A stretch of DNA of 54,906 nucleotides from Desulfuromonadales bacterium (GCA_013377095.1 JACAAY010000022.1:1-54906), one strand, 5' to 3'. Positions 33,083 to 41,836 are shown, counted from the first letter of the stretch. Numbers and translations are program-made. The notes: generated from the sequence alone by a model not told the origin.

Positions 33083-34231
33083 TCAGAATACAAGACTTCT
33101 TCGGAATCTAGCTAAGCCAATCAAGCCGGAACCCATCAACCAAGCTGCCGCAGGAATGGGAGTTGGTGTCGCAGAATCAGGCGTTAGAAGGAAGGCTGTG
33201 CTTAACCCTGTCGTATCATTTTTGATGCCATATCCAACTATTTGTCCAGCATCATTGATACCACGAGCTTCCATCAGGGTCCAGCCGGTAGCTGCATAAA
33301 CAAGGCTTGTAAGGTCTACGGCTTTACCATTACTCCAGAGCACAGCGTGTGAAGCGCCACTATAATCGATATTTGAGACACCAACTATTTGTCCGGAGTT
33401 GTTAACACTATATGCCTGGCTTGCTCTACCCCCTAATGTGCCGAGATCGGTAACCTTGCCACCGCTGAAGAGGGCGGCATGTTGAGAACTATTCTCAAAA
33501 TCAGACCACCCTACCGCTAACCCGCTGTTGTTGATGCTTAATGCCGTACTCCTATAACCGTTGCTCCCATACCCTCCCAGTGTGCCGAGATCGGTAACCT
33601 TGCCACCACTAAAAAGTGTGGCGTGCATACCAGCATTTCCGGCGGTATAGGAATACCCCACAGCCTGGCCGGAGTCATTGATGCTGTTGGCTCCGTTGTA
33701 CGTTCCTCCCAAGGAGCCGAGATCAGTAACGGTGCCATTACTGAAAAGAGTTGCGCGGGAAGGACCGGTACCGGGGATATAAGAATAACCCACAGCCTGA
33801 CCGAAGTTGTTGATGCTATAGGCAGAGCTGTTAGTTAACCCCGGCAGGGTCCCGAGGTCGGTTACAGTACCATTGCTGAAGAGAGTAGCGTGCTCATCAG
33901 TACCACCGTAACCCCAAGACGACCCCACCACTTGGCCGGAGTTGTTAATGCTGTAGGCTACGCTTTCATACCCACCTAATGCACCGAGATTCGTTATGGT
34001 ACCATTTCTAAAGAGTGTGGCTTGACCAACATTTGAGGACCCCACCATCTGGCCGGAGTTGTTAATGCTGCTGGCAGAAATGTTGTATATTCCCACCTGT
34101 GCGCCAATGTCAGTAATTGTATACCCTCCAGCATTTGCAACAGAAACGCTTGTTACAGATAAAGCAAATGCCATGCAGGTAAATTTTCTGGCTACAATCA
34201 AAACTTTCACTAAGACTCTCTGCCCGATCAT
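33083..34231 (-). CDS. HAF-repeat exported protein with VPxPAAxWL C-terminal anchor
   Basis: A 382-residue protein. The signal peptide ends near ANA|GG (about 34). Then come seven or so repeats of roughly 35-45 residues with the pattern (A)TLFSNGTVTDLGTLGG ... AYSINNSGQVVGYS, the HAF extracellular repeat. The end has a short Pro/Thr linker, PIPAAAWLMGSGLIGLARFRR: a Pro motif, a hydrophobic helix and a basic tail, as in the PEP-CTERM-like sorting signals of exosortase systems. ATG 34231 follows GGGGGAAGC. No exosortase is in the window. It is cargo of the element, oriented against its neighbours. Cell-surface location is inferred. Confidence 0.82.
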   Translation of the reverse strand: MIGQRVLVKVLIVARKFTCMAFALSVTSVSVANAGGYTITDIGAQVGIYNISASSINNSGQMVGSSNVGQATLFRNGTITNLGALGGYESVAYSINNSGQVVGSSWGYGGTDEHATLFSNGTVTDLGTLPGLTNSSAYSINNFGQAVGYSYIPGTGPSRATLFSNGTVTDLGSLGGTYNGANSINDSGQAVGYSYTAGNAGMHATLFSGGKVTDLGTLGGYGSNGYRSTALSINNSGLAVGWSDFENSSQHAALFSGGKVTDLGTLGGRASQAYSVNNSGQIVGVSNIDYSGASHAVLWSNGKAVDLTSLVYAATGWTLMEARGINDAGQIVGYGIKNDTTGLSTAFLLTPDSATPTPIPAAAWLMGSGLIGLARFRRSLVF

Positions 34232-34415
34232 GCTTCCCCCAATTACATTAAATTCAATTGAATTGTTTACGCCCAAACCTCCAATTAAGCCAGCCTTCTA
34301 ATGTTCCATTTATGTATCGAATAAGAAAAAATTATCTACGACCGCCATTGAGTTCTCCGTATGATCGGCGTATAATTTTTACCATAATTGCCTCAAATAA
34401 TGTGGGAGAATTGTT

Positions 34416-34580
34416 ATGAAAGACAGTGACCAAGAGACACATACAGATAACGAATTGAATAACGAGGAATTGCAAGTCAAGCTGATAGAGCGCCTTGTGG
34501 ACCGATTCAAGGAGCGTTACTGCACCCCAACGGAGAGGCACGAGGCACTTGAGTTGATCAGGGTAACATTGAATCTGTGA
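34416..34580 (+). CDS. Small charged protein of the element
   Basis: A 54-codon frame with GTGGGAGAATTGTT before ATG. The product begins with an acidic polar stretch (MKDSDQETHTDNELNNEELQ) and continues as one predicted amphipathic helix (VKLIERLVDRFKERY, EALELIRVTL). It lies between the HAF gene and the tyrosine recombinase. No family recognised. Confidence 0.45.
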   Translation: MKDSDQETHTDNELNNEELQVKLIERLVDRFKERYCTPTERHEALELIRVTLNL

Positions 34581-34685
34581 CTTACCCTTTCTGGTTGAGC
34601 AAGTTCAGCAGATGCAAAGCTGGGGCAGCATACCTTGGCTCTGTCTGTTCAGGTCTTTGCTGATTCGATAGACCTAAGCGACAAT

Positions 34686-34717
34686 GAATCTAAACTTATA
34701 CTTAAAAGTTTAGATTC
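34686..34717. repeat. Perfect 12-bp inverted repeat upstream of the tyrosine recombinase
   Basis: GAATCTAAACTT (34686-34697), eight bases, AAGTTTAGATTC (34706-34717). A looser copy with outer arms GAATCTAAA and TTTAGATTG spans about 34795-34837, directly before the recombinase start. Such paired dyads resemble recombinase core sites or an operator. Confidence 0.65.
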
Positions 34718-34745
34718 GACAAGAGACCGCAAGCCCTTTATTACC

Positions 34746-34764
34746 AGGGCCTAGCGGCCTTTTT
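34746..34764 (+). terminator. Short terminator-like hairpin
   Basis: AGGGCC, tagc, GGCCTTTTT: a six-pair stem including one wobble, followed by T. It lies between the two dyads upstream of the tyrosine recombinase. Confidence 0.4.
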
Positions 34765-34850
34765 GCGTTATAATGATTGACATCAGAAGAATTTGAATCT
34801 AAAGTTATGTCACTAAAACATCATATTTTTAGATTGTTGGGGGGGATACC

Positions 34851-35441
34851 ATGGCAGTGAGTAAAGAGCAAGAAATCAAGGTAGAAGCAATCAAGTCTCT
34901 GAAAGAGATTCGCAGGATTACCGCCAACCTCTCAGGACACCCCCGCAATCTGGCTTTGTTCGTAGTAGGTATCAACACAAACTTTCGTGCCTCAGACCTC
35001 CTGAAGATAAAGGTTGGTGATGTACGTTACCTCAAGGCGGGTCAGCACTTCACCAGTAAAGAGCAGAAGACCGGCAAGGAACGCTTCACCACCATCAATG
35101 AACCTGCATACGAGGCAATCAAGGCGTTACTTGCTACCATGCCCAATGCTAAACACGATGAACCGCTGTTCCAGTCTCGCAAGGGTGATGGAGTGAACGG
35201 CAAGGGCTTGTCTGTTCCTACATTCAGCGTAATGGTCAAGGAATGGTGTGGACATTTGAGGGGCAATTACGGAAGCCATAGTCTGCGCAAGACTTTTGGT
35301 TACATCCAACGAACTGTATTCGGTGTGGATATCCCAACCTTGATGCAGGTCTTCAACCACAGCAGTCAGAAGCAGACCCTGGCCTATTTGGGCATACAGG
35401 CTACTGAGATCAAAGCAGTGTACATGAACTCAATTAAGTAA
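34851..35441 (+). CDS. Minimal tyrosine recombinase
   Basis: A 196-residue catalytic core of a tyrosine recombinase without the N-terminal SAM-like domain. The catalytic set can be placed: R46 (NTNFRASDLL), K in SKEQKTGKERF (about 70-76), H143 and R146 (GSHSLRKTFGY), H170 (FNHSSQ) and Y179 (LAYLGI). The length matches small phage-type recombinases used for resolution or inversion. Dyads with GAATCTAAA arms lie 15-165 bp upstream. The gene ends at a good terminator. It is not required to explain attL/attR, which fit the serine recombinase, so its job may be resolution of element multimers. Confidence 0.85.
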   Translation: MAVSKEQEIKVEAIKSLKEIRRITANLSGHPRNLALFVVGINTNFRASDLLKIKVGDVRYLKAGQHFTSKEQKTGKERFTTINEPAYEAIKALLATMPNAKHDEPLFQSRKGDGVNGKGLSVPTFSVMVKEWCGHLRGNYGSHSLRKTFGYIQRTVFGVDIPTLMQVFNHSSQKQTLAYLGIQATEIKAVYMNSIK

Positions 35442-35444
35442 TAG

Positions 35445-35475
35445 AAAGGCTATCCCGAAACAGGATAGCCTTTTT
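35445..35475 (+). terminator. Terminator of the tyrosine recombinase gene
   Basis: AAAGGCTATCC, cgaaaca, GGATAGCCTTTTT: an 11-bp stem with a T-run. Confidence 0.9.
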
Positions 35476-35516
35476 ATATTGTACTGGTGGATGCGTACCC
35501 AAATCAGGCACAATTG

Positions 35517-36269
35517 TCATTCACGGTTTATGATGAACAAAGGGAGAGCGAACGGAATCTCTATAGCTATAGTATTAAACTCAATATTTTGGAAAAACAT
35601 AACACACCCATAATTGCTTCCGATGGAAGCATTGGCTGGGTCGCCGATAAACTTCCATGACTGTGTCGCAGCATCTTTTGCCCACGTAGTATTGTTGCCA
35701 TGGACAACATTCCCGTTTTCGTAAACGAAGTCGTAATTAATCAGATAAGCTTTGGTAACACTTCGCCCAGCATAGTTTGCCGTCTGGTCGCTAACCAACC
35801 GCACGTTTCTGAGGCTCTTCAGCTTGCCATTCGTATTGGTCCCATTTTGACCGAAAATCGTTACGATGCTCGCCATGTCTTCGGCTCTCGTATGACTGTT
35901 GCTGGTGCCATAGTTCGGATCGACAATAAATAGAGTTTCAAGGTCTTGGACCTTGAGGGTATCACCTTTGTTAATGATCGAACTGAGCAATGTCAGCCTG
36001 TCGGTAATGTCCATGATATCCGTTAGTGTGGACATTTCGGGAGTATTCATGGTCGTTATATTTTGGAAGGTAGGGATAATTACAGAGGAGTTCATGTGAA
36101 AGACTGGTGGGCTCGCCTGGATTAAGCTGCCAGCGGGCACAGTTGAATTTGAGGCCGCAGAAGAGCTTGGGGAGTCGCTTCCGCATCCGAACATCAGTAG
36201 ACTCAGCAGGCAACAGCCCACAACTTTCAGTATACTTCTGGACTCTCTAATTCTATGTAAGGGGAGCAT
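35517..36269 (-). CDS. Predicted lipoprotein of the element
   Basis: A 250-residue protein. The signal peptide has a basic start (MLPLHRIRESRSILK) and lipobox LLMFGC (Cys about 29), then a Ser/Gly/Asp-rich stretch (GSDSPSSSAASNS). The mature part has no recognised domain. It contains NTTWAKDAATQSWKFIGD and GCVMFFQNIEFNTIAI, which suggest an NTF2/Calx-like beta fold, but this is a guess. ATG 36269 has AAGGAACTGAT; an earlier in-frame start is less likely. It is read opposite to the neighbouring recombinase gene and towards its terminator. Confidence 0.6.
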   Translation of the reverse strand: MLPLHRIRESRSILKVVGCCLLSLLMFGCGSDSPSSSAASNSTVPAGSLIQASPPVFHMNSSVIIPTFQNITTMNTPEMSTLTDIMDITDRLTLLSSIINKGDTLKVQDLETLFIVDPNYGTSNSHTRAEDMASIVTIFGQNGTNTNGKLKSLRNVRLVSDQTANYAGRSVTKAYLINYDFVYENGNVVHGNNTTWAKDAATQSWKFIGDPANASIGSNYGCVMFFQNIEFNTIAIEIPFALPLFIINRE

Positions 36270-36584
36270 ATCAGTTCCTTGACATATTTTATTAGACCAT
36301 ACTATGTTTGCCTCGTAATGCAAGATTTTTTTTAGATAGCACACCACCAACCGCAGTTATGTGCCCCTGCATGGTCTTGATGACTCCACCAGGATCATGC
36401 AGGGTAAGGCAAGCAGGGTGACGTTACCACAGAGGTGGCGGTGGCCTTCCTATTGGATTCGATTAACCAGCGCCTGTTCCCCTCTGCTCACGCCCGTATA
36501 GTGTTTTGAAAGGTATATACTGCCAAGGACAGTTTCACCCGCTGGGATATTTTGGTGTCAGATATCCTATCCACGATCGCATTA
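36270..36584. other. Gap with one hairpin
   Basis: About 315 bp between the lipoprotein start and the serine recombinase stop. It contains CCCTGCATG (36365-36373) and CATGCAGGG (36396-36404), a 9-bp perfect stem with a 22-base loop. No gene was recognised. Confidence 0.5.
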
Positions 36585-38183
36585 CTACCAATTCAAAATC
36601 AATAGCCGTTCAGTGTGGTTGAATTTGAAAATAATGGTCTTCTCATCACGCCGAATCACTATTGACTCACACAGCGCCCGTAATACGGAGTTAGCCTGCT
36701 CATAGTTCACGACGTCTCTGGAAACAGCGTGTTTCAATTCAAGCAGCTTCTTTTCAATTATGCGTGGCCTCAAAACTTCCAGATCACTCTGATTATTGCG
36801 GTTTTCTATCTCAATTCCTTTTATGCCCTGCTCTAAAATTTCTCGCTCATCTTCGACTGTCCAGTTTTTTATAGTACCATCAGCTCTAGGCACGTCGTAG
36901 TGCATTACGGACTTATTGGTGAGACTGCCTTCCAGGATTGCATTGACGATTTTCGACAGTCCTGTTTGACGATCCTGTTTGTCTCGGTTATTTTTATCTA
37001 TTTTCTCTTGTATTTCAGAAATCTTACTGCCATCTACGGGGATGAAGAATTGACCCGATTTGACTGCATCGATAAATCGGCTTTCGATTTTTCCAAGTGG
37101 GATGGATTGATAGCCACCCGAACAGTATTTATGGCCGGCTTCTACCGTCGCGCCCAATTTTGCAAAACTACACACTAAATATGTACTGCGCTTTCCTTTG
37201 TTTACTCGTATGAGTTTACCGCCACAATGTGGACATTTTGCAACCATCGAGAATATGTTTTGAAGTTGCTGTGTCGCTTTCCTTCCCTTCATTGTGTTCC
37301 TCTGGTCGCGAAGTTCACGTACGCGATAAAAAGTTTCTGTGTCAAGCACGGATGGGTAATAGTCTGGTATCATTTGCCCAGTCGGTACGCGCTTTTTCTT
37401 TCCGGTGGAGAAGTCAAATACATGAGGCCGGAACACACCTATCACAGCCTCGTTATCCAAGATTTTAGTGATGTATGAATCGTACCAATTCGCTGCTTGC
37501 TGCTCTCCCGTTCCCCAGCACGGCACTTGATCATTATTCAGCCCTCTGGATATCGCGGTTTGCCCCTTCCCTTCGATGTACTCGGTAAAGATTCGACGAA
37601 CAATCTTGACCCTATCATCAATGAGGTTCAGCTTGCCAGCCGCCTTGTCATATTCGATCCACCCTGGAACCTTGCTTGTCAGTGGCTTGTTTTTAATGTT
37701 CTTACGCTTGATATCCCAGGCTTCTTTAACCCGTTTGCCTTTCGTAGCGCTCTCTTCATGACTCCTGGAAAACAGAATGATAGCGGTAAGCATATTTATT
37801 GGGTCGTTAAGGCTTTCCCGGTTGTATATTTTACCATCAGAAAATGTGACTACATTCACACCCCGGTTACAGATTGCCCGCAGTAGATCAAAAGCGTCTG
37901 TGATAGCCTGCCGCGATAACCTGTCAAGATTTTCAATCAACAGGTAATCCCCAGGCTTCACAAGGCCTTCATCGATTGCTAATATGAACTCCCCTAATTT
38001 TCCAACCTCAGCATGTCCTCCACGGAATGCAGACCGGCCCAGATCACGAAAAGTAAGATTTTCATCCAGAAGAATGTTATGCTGCAAAGCATATTCTTTT
38101 GCCTTCTGTTGTTGACGTCGGTGGCTGTCGCCTTTGCTCTGTTCAGGTGTGGAAAAACGGATATAGGAATATGCTGTTGTCAT
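36585..38183 (-). CDS. Large serine recombinase (integrase of the element)
   Basis: A 532-residue protein. The N-terminal resolvase domain (1-150) has catalytic Ser11 ([11 protein letters not shown]) and the arginines of [13 protein letters not shown]. The recombinase domain is about 165-290 ([40 protein letters not shown]). A zinc ribbon with CPHCGGKL and further Cys (about 335-375) follows, then a coiled-coil region ([17 protein letters not shown]). ATG 38183 has AGGAGGGGACAGCC. The frame is open upstream into comM, but that part is antisense to comM. Large serine integrases recombine attP and attB around a central dinucleotide. The gene begins 65 bp from attR, the usual place. Confidence 0.92.
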   Translation of the reverse strand: MTTAYSYIRFSTPEQSKGDSHRRQQQKAKEYALQHNILLDENLTFRDLGRSAFRGGHAEVGKLGEFILAIDEGLVKPGDYLLIENLDRLSRQAITDAFDLLRAICNRGVNVVTFSDGKIYNRESLNDPINMLTAIILFSRSHEESATKGKRVKEAWDIKRKNIKNKPLTSKVPGWIEYDKAAGKLNLIDDRVKIVRRIFTEYIEGKGQTAISRGLNNDQVPCWGTGEQQAANWYDSYITKILDNEAVIGVFRPHVFDFSTGKKKRVPTGQMIPDYYPSVLDTETFYRVRELRDQRNTMKGRKATQQLQNIFSMVAKCPHCGGKLIRVNKGKRSTYLVCSFAKLGATVEAGHKYCSGGYQSIPLGKIESRFIDAVKSGQFFIPVDGSKISEIQEKIDKNNRDKQDRQTGLSKIVNAILEGSLTNKSVMHYDVPRADGTIKNWTVEDEREILEQGIKGIEIENRNNQSDLEVLRPRIIEKKLLELKHAVSRDVVNYEQANSVLRALCESIVIRRDEKTIIFKFNHTERLLILNW

Positions 38184-38202
38184 AGGCTGTCCCCTCCTGG
38201 TT

Positions 38203-39126
38203 ATGAATATCATGTGGTTACTCATGGGTCCAGCTCTAAATAACATGCTGATGATTGGGCCACCAGGCTCCGGCAAGACCATGCTGGCCCGCCGTATCCC
38301 CACCATCCTGCCGGCCATGTCCTTTGACGAGGCCATCGAAACCACCAAGATCTTCAGCGTCAGCGGCCTGCTGGACAGGGACCAGGCCCTGCTGGCGGTA
38401 CGCCCCTTTCGCTCCCCCCACCACACCATTTCCGATGTGGGGTTGATTGGTGGCGGCACAACTCCCAAGCCGGGTGAGGTTTCCCTGGCCCACAACGGCG
38501 TCCTGTTTCTGGACGAACTGCCCGAGTTCAAAAAAAACGTGCTGGAGGTACTGCGTCAGCCGATTGAGGATGGCCGCGTGACCATCTCCCGTTCGCTGGT
38601 CTCCCTGACCTATCCCGCGCGGGTGATGCTGGTGGCGGCCATGAACCCCTGCCCCTGCGGCTACCTGTCCGACCCGATCCACCCCTGCAGTTGCACCCCC
38701 ATCGCCATCCACCGCTACCGCTCGCGCATCTCCGGACCGCTGCTGGACCGCATCGACATCCACATCGAAGTGCCGGCGGTCAAATACCGCGATCTGGCCG
38801 ATCGTGGTGAGGGGGAAAGTTCCCTGGAGGTTGCCCGGCGGGTGGAGCGTTCACGGGAGATCCAGCTGGAACGCTACCGCGGTACGAAAATCCACTGCAA
38901 CGCCCAGATGACTCCCCGCTTCATCAAGAAGCATTGCGAGCTGGATGACGCCGGCAACCGCATGCTGGAGCTGGTCACCGACCGGCTCGGCTTCTCCGCC
39001 CGCACCTACAACCGCATCCTCAAGGTGGCCCGCACCATAGCTGACCTCGACGGCAGCACGACCATACATGAGCAGCACATCGCCGAAGCGATCCAATATC
39101 GGAGCCTGGACCGGAAGACAGGATAA
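38203..39126 (+). pseudogene. comM: comM 3' fragment (interrupted)
   Basis: Native comM resumes at 38248 ([16 protein letters not shown], Walker A) and runs through the Mg-chelatase-type AAA+ domain ([56 protein letters not shown] with the CPCGY loop, [14 protein letters not shown]) and the C-terminal MgCI domain ([22 protein letters not shown]) to a TAA at 39124-39126. An ATG in the element at 38203 extends the frame by 15 foreign residues, so an N-truncated ATPase could be made, but without the Lon-like domain. The fragment is complete at its 3' end, so the insertion is the only visible lesion. Confidence 0.93.
38236..38265 (+). other. attR of the comM element
   Basis: Element sequence CTAAATAACATG, the core CT (38248-38249), then comM sequence GATGATTGGGCCACC. 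TGCT (38246-38249) matches attL. In the joined element the two half-sites give ATAACATG-CT-CATGTTAT. Confidence 0.8.
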
Positions 39127-39142
39127 CTATGGCGGAACGACC

Positions 39143-39560
39143 TCAATCCTTAAGTTTGTTCTGAATCAATAAGCCCGGCATTATTTTTACTACCAATCCG
39201 CCACCCGCGGCATTTTCAGCAGCAATAGCGCCTTAGTGCAATTGTACGGCTCTCTGAGTTATTGCACATTCCCCCGTCCCTCCCGTTTGGCGTTCGCCGG
39301 ATTCTGATGTTCTGTAAAACTGTTGGAAAATGTTGTACAGTACGTTCTCCGGCACGCCAACTCCGTGATCTCGAATTAAAATTTAAACTTTATCCGATAA
39401 CTGCCGTCTGCCACTGATTTCTACCCCGGTATTCTCACACGTATAAATGCATCGCGTTTCGTACGACATTTTCTATTGTCAGTCGCAGCAGGTTGTGAAT
39501 CCGCATAGGTACTTTTACCGATGCTATTCTGCGTGATTTCGGCGATTTTATCCGAACTTG
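39143..39560 (-). pseudogene. Decayed sensor histidine kinase (HATPase part)
   Basis: The minus strand reads, across at least two frames, LTIENVVRNAM (N-box), then ENTGVEIS, then after an in-frame TAA ILIRDHGVGVPENVLYNIF and QQFYRTSESGERQ, GGTGECAITQRAVQ (G-box with the GLGLA block damaged), a stop, and AIAAENAAGGGLVVKIMPG. This is the end of a CpxA/EnvZ-like kinase ATPase domain with at least two stops and one frameshift. Nothing of the HAMP or membrane part is visible. It lies between comM and the intact PAS kinase. Confidence 0.75.
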
Positions 39561-39632
39561 TACCGATTGATGTCAAGAAAGTGTCCGCCTATGCTATCAG
39601 AAGCCAGCCATGTAGGAAGGAGACATGCCACG

Positions 39633-41132
39633 ATGCCTCTAAAAGAAATTACTTTGTCGGTGTACCGGCAACTGGAACGAGAACTGTCAGAGACTCTCCA
39701 GCGCCTGGATACAGCGGAGCGGAGCTTGGCACGTCTCAGCGAAACCCATACCTTGCTGCAGAAGAGTGAGGAACGCTACCGATTGATGTTTGAAAACGTT
39801 CCGCTGGGTTACATGTCCATGGATGAAAACGCCCGACTGCTCGATGTCAACAAGGCTTTTGCCGATTTTTTCGGTTACAGTTGCGAAGAGATTGTTGGCA
39901 GACCCTTTGCCGATTTTCTGGCCGAGGGGGTTAACCACCACCGCCAGACCAGTTTTCCCGCCTTCAAGCGCAAGGGCTATGCAAAAAATATCGTCTGGAA
40001 CGTGCGCAGGAAAGACGGGTCGCGTGCCACAATCGTCATGAACGGCAGGGTCAGGTACGACGAAGCCGGCCGCTTCATACAGACCCACTGCATGATGTTG
40101 GACATAACCGAACATCGCAAGGCCGAGGAGGCGCTACGAAAATCAGAGAGTGAAAAGGCGCTGATTCTGGGGGCCATGTCGGAACGTGTCATCTACCACG
40201 GTGAGGACAGCCGTATCATCTGGGCCAATCGTGTTGCAGCCGAAAATGCCGGTATTACACCCGAGCAGATGTCGGGCAGGCTCTGTTACGAGTTGCTGCA
40301 CAGGCGCCCGACCCCCTGCGAGGATTGCCCGGCAATGCTGGTGTTTCAAACCCACAGGGCACAGACGGGCGAACTCAAAGCTGACGGCAAGATCCTGGAA
40401 ATGGCGGCCCATCCGGTGTTCGACGAGCAGAACAATTTCATTGGGGTCGTCCAGATAGCTGCCGATGTAACTGAGCGGAGGCAACTGGAGCGGGAGCTGC
40501 TGGAGCTGAGCGGTCAGGAACGCAGGCGCATCGGACATGACCTCCACGATGGGTTGGGACAGCAACTGACCGGCATATCTTATCTGGCAACCGCCTTGAA
40601 ACAACAATTGCTGGAAATTCAGCCCGATGCGGCTGAAACCGCTGCCCGCATCGCGCTTACCGCCGATACGGCGCTGAAGTTGATGCGTTCCATACTCCAG
40701 GGACTGTGTCTGGTTGCCGCCGAACCGGAGGGGTTGATGTCCGCCTTGGCGCTGTTGGCGACCAACACCTCCGACATCTGCCTGACAGACTGTCAGTTCT
40801 CTTGTGACGAACCGGTCCTGATCAGCGATTATAGCGCCGCTTCCCACCTGTTCTACATTGCCCATGAAGCGGTCTGCAACGCGGTCAAGCACAGCGGATG
40901 CTCCCGTATCCGTATCAATCTCGATCAGAGCGCTGATATGGTCAAATTGATCATTGTTGACAATGGCAGCGGAATCGGCACTCAATCGGGAGGGCAGCGG
41001 GGCATGGGGCTGCGCACCATGCGCTACCGCGCTTCCCTGATCGGAGCACAATTTGAAATAATTGGTGCCAAGGATGCGGGAACGACCATATCATGCACCA
41101 TGGCAGTTTCCAGGCTATGTGTAAAGGAGTAG
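39633..41132 (+). CDS. PAS-containing NarL-type sensor histidine kinase
   Basis: A 499-residue soluble kinase. An N-terminal coiled coil (LERELSETLQRLDTAERSLARL) leads to PAS 1 (about 45-160, RLMFENVPLGYMSMDENARLLDVNKAFADFFGY) and PAS 2 (about 170-285, with the Cys-rich insert RRPTPCEDCPAM that often holds a metal or haem-type sensor). HisKA_3 has H305 in GHDLHDGLGQQL. The HATPase has EAVCNAVKHSG, VDNGSGIG and GMGLRTMRYRASLIGA. No membrane segment is visible, so it senses a cytoplasmic signal. ATG 39633 has AAGGAG upstream. Its partner regulator follows 5 bp later. Confidence 0.93.
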   Translation: MPLKEITLSVYRQLERELSETLQRLDTAERSLARLSETHTLLQKSEERYRLMFENVPLGYMSMDENARLLDVNKAFADFFGYSCEEIVGRPFADFLAEGVNHHRQTSFPAFKRKGYAKNIVWNVRRKDGSRATIVMNGRVRYDEAGRFIQTHCMMLDITEHRKAEEALRKSESEKALILGAMSERVIYHGEDSRIIWANRVAAENAGITPEQMSGRLCYELLHRRPTPCEDCPAMLVFQTHRAQTGELKADGKILEMAAHPVFDEQNNFIGVVQIAADVTERRQLERELLELSGQERRRIGHDLHDGLGQQLTGISYLATALKQQLLEIQPDAAETAARIALTADTALKLMRSILQGLCLVAAEPEGLMSALALLATNTSDICLTDCQFSCDEPVLISDYSAASHLFYIAHEAVCNAVKHSGCSRIRINLDQSADMVKLIIVDNGSGIGTQSGGQRGMGLRTMRYRASLIGAQFEIIGAKDAGTTISCTMAVSRLCVKE

Positions 41133-41137
41133 AGCCC

Positions 41138-41803
41138 ATGATCAGTCATCGTCAAAGTGCCGTATTTATCGTTGATGACCACGCTGTCGTGCGGGAAGGT
41201 CTTGTAAAACTGATCAGCCAGGAGCTTGACATGAGGGTCGGCGGTGAGGCCGAGGATGGGCCATCTGCGTTGAAGCAGCTCTTCGACATGCAACCAGATA
41301 TCGCAATCGTTGATATCTCGCTTTCTTCGTCAAACGGTCTCGATCTGATCAAGGGGATGAAACTGCGCTATCCAGACATGCCGGTACTGGTGTTTTCCAT
41401 GCATGAGGAGTCGATCTACGCGGAACGGGCTCTTCGGGCTGGCGCCTGCGGATATGTCATGAAAAGCGAGGCGCCCACCATACTGATTGCCGCCATTCGA
41501 AAGTGCCTGAATGGCAAAATTCACCTGAGCGAAAAAATGACCGAACAGTTGCTGTATAGGGTAATCAACAGAAGGGACGACAAGGGTGAAAGCGGTATTG
41601 AGTCGCTATCTGATCGTGAATTTCAGGTTTTCCGGATGGTTGGCAAGGGAATTGCCAGCCGCCAGATCGCCCGGGACCTCAACCTGAGCGTCAAGACCAT
41701 TGACGCTTTCCGAGAGAATATCAAGCGCAAATTGGGGTTGCGAAACGCCGCCGAACTGACCCGCTACGCCATTGAGTGTGTTCACAGCAGAAATCTTGAC
41801 TGA
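41138..41803 (+). CDS. NarL/FixJ-family response regulator
   Basis: A 221-residue regulator. The receiver has phospho-acceptor D59 (IAIVDISLSSSNG), acidic pair D13/D14 (FIVDDHAVVREG), and conserved S/T and K in VFSMHEE and VMKSEAP. The C-terminal LuxR-type HTH is about 155-215 (LSDREFQVFRMVGKGIASRQIARDLNLSVKTIDAFRENIKRKLGLRNAAEL). ATG 41138 has AAAGGAGTAGAGCCC. It is the cognate partner of the preceding kinase. The row of flavoprotein, porin, cytochrome and transporter genes starts 300 bp downstream and is the most likely target. Confidence 0.94.
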   Translation: MISHRQSAVFIVDDHAVVREGLVKLISQELDMRVGGEAEDGPSALKQLFDMQPDIAIVDISLSSSNGLDLIKGMKLRYPDMPVLVFSMHEESIYAERALRAGACGYVMKSEAPTILIAAIRKCLNGKIHLSEKMTEQLLYRVINRRDDKGESGIESLSDREFQVFRMVGKGIASRQIARDLNLSVKTIDAFRENIKRKLGLRNAAELTRYAIECVHSRNLD

Positions 41804-41836
41804 CGAACGCGCTGCCCCGATCCTGCACAACACCAG

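Larger units (their letters stand above)
29714..38247 (+). mobile_element. 8.5-kb integrative element inserted in comM
   Basis: The segment between the two CT cores is 8,534 bp. Removing it joins codons AAT CTG to CTG ATG ATT GGG and restores the ComM P-loop ([13 protein letters not shown]) without adding or losing a base. Inside lie a Rep_trans-like protein, three small proteins of unknown function, a BRO-N protein, a HAF-repeat protein, a minimal tyrosine recombinase, a lipoprotein and a large serine recombinase whose gene starts 65 bp inside attR. Base composition is visibly richer in A+T than the flanks. No conjugation or phage structural genes are visible, so it is best described as a small integrative/mobilisable island. 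Confidence 0.93.

Noticed and set aside
38184..38531. N-terminal extension of the serine recombinase into comM
   Set aside because: It is antisense to conserved comM codons, and the start at 38183 has a strong ribosome site and the proper resolvase N terminus.
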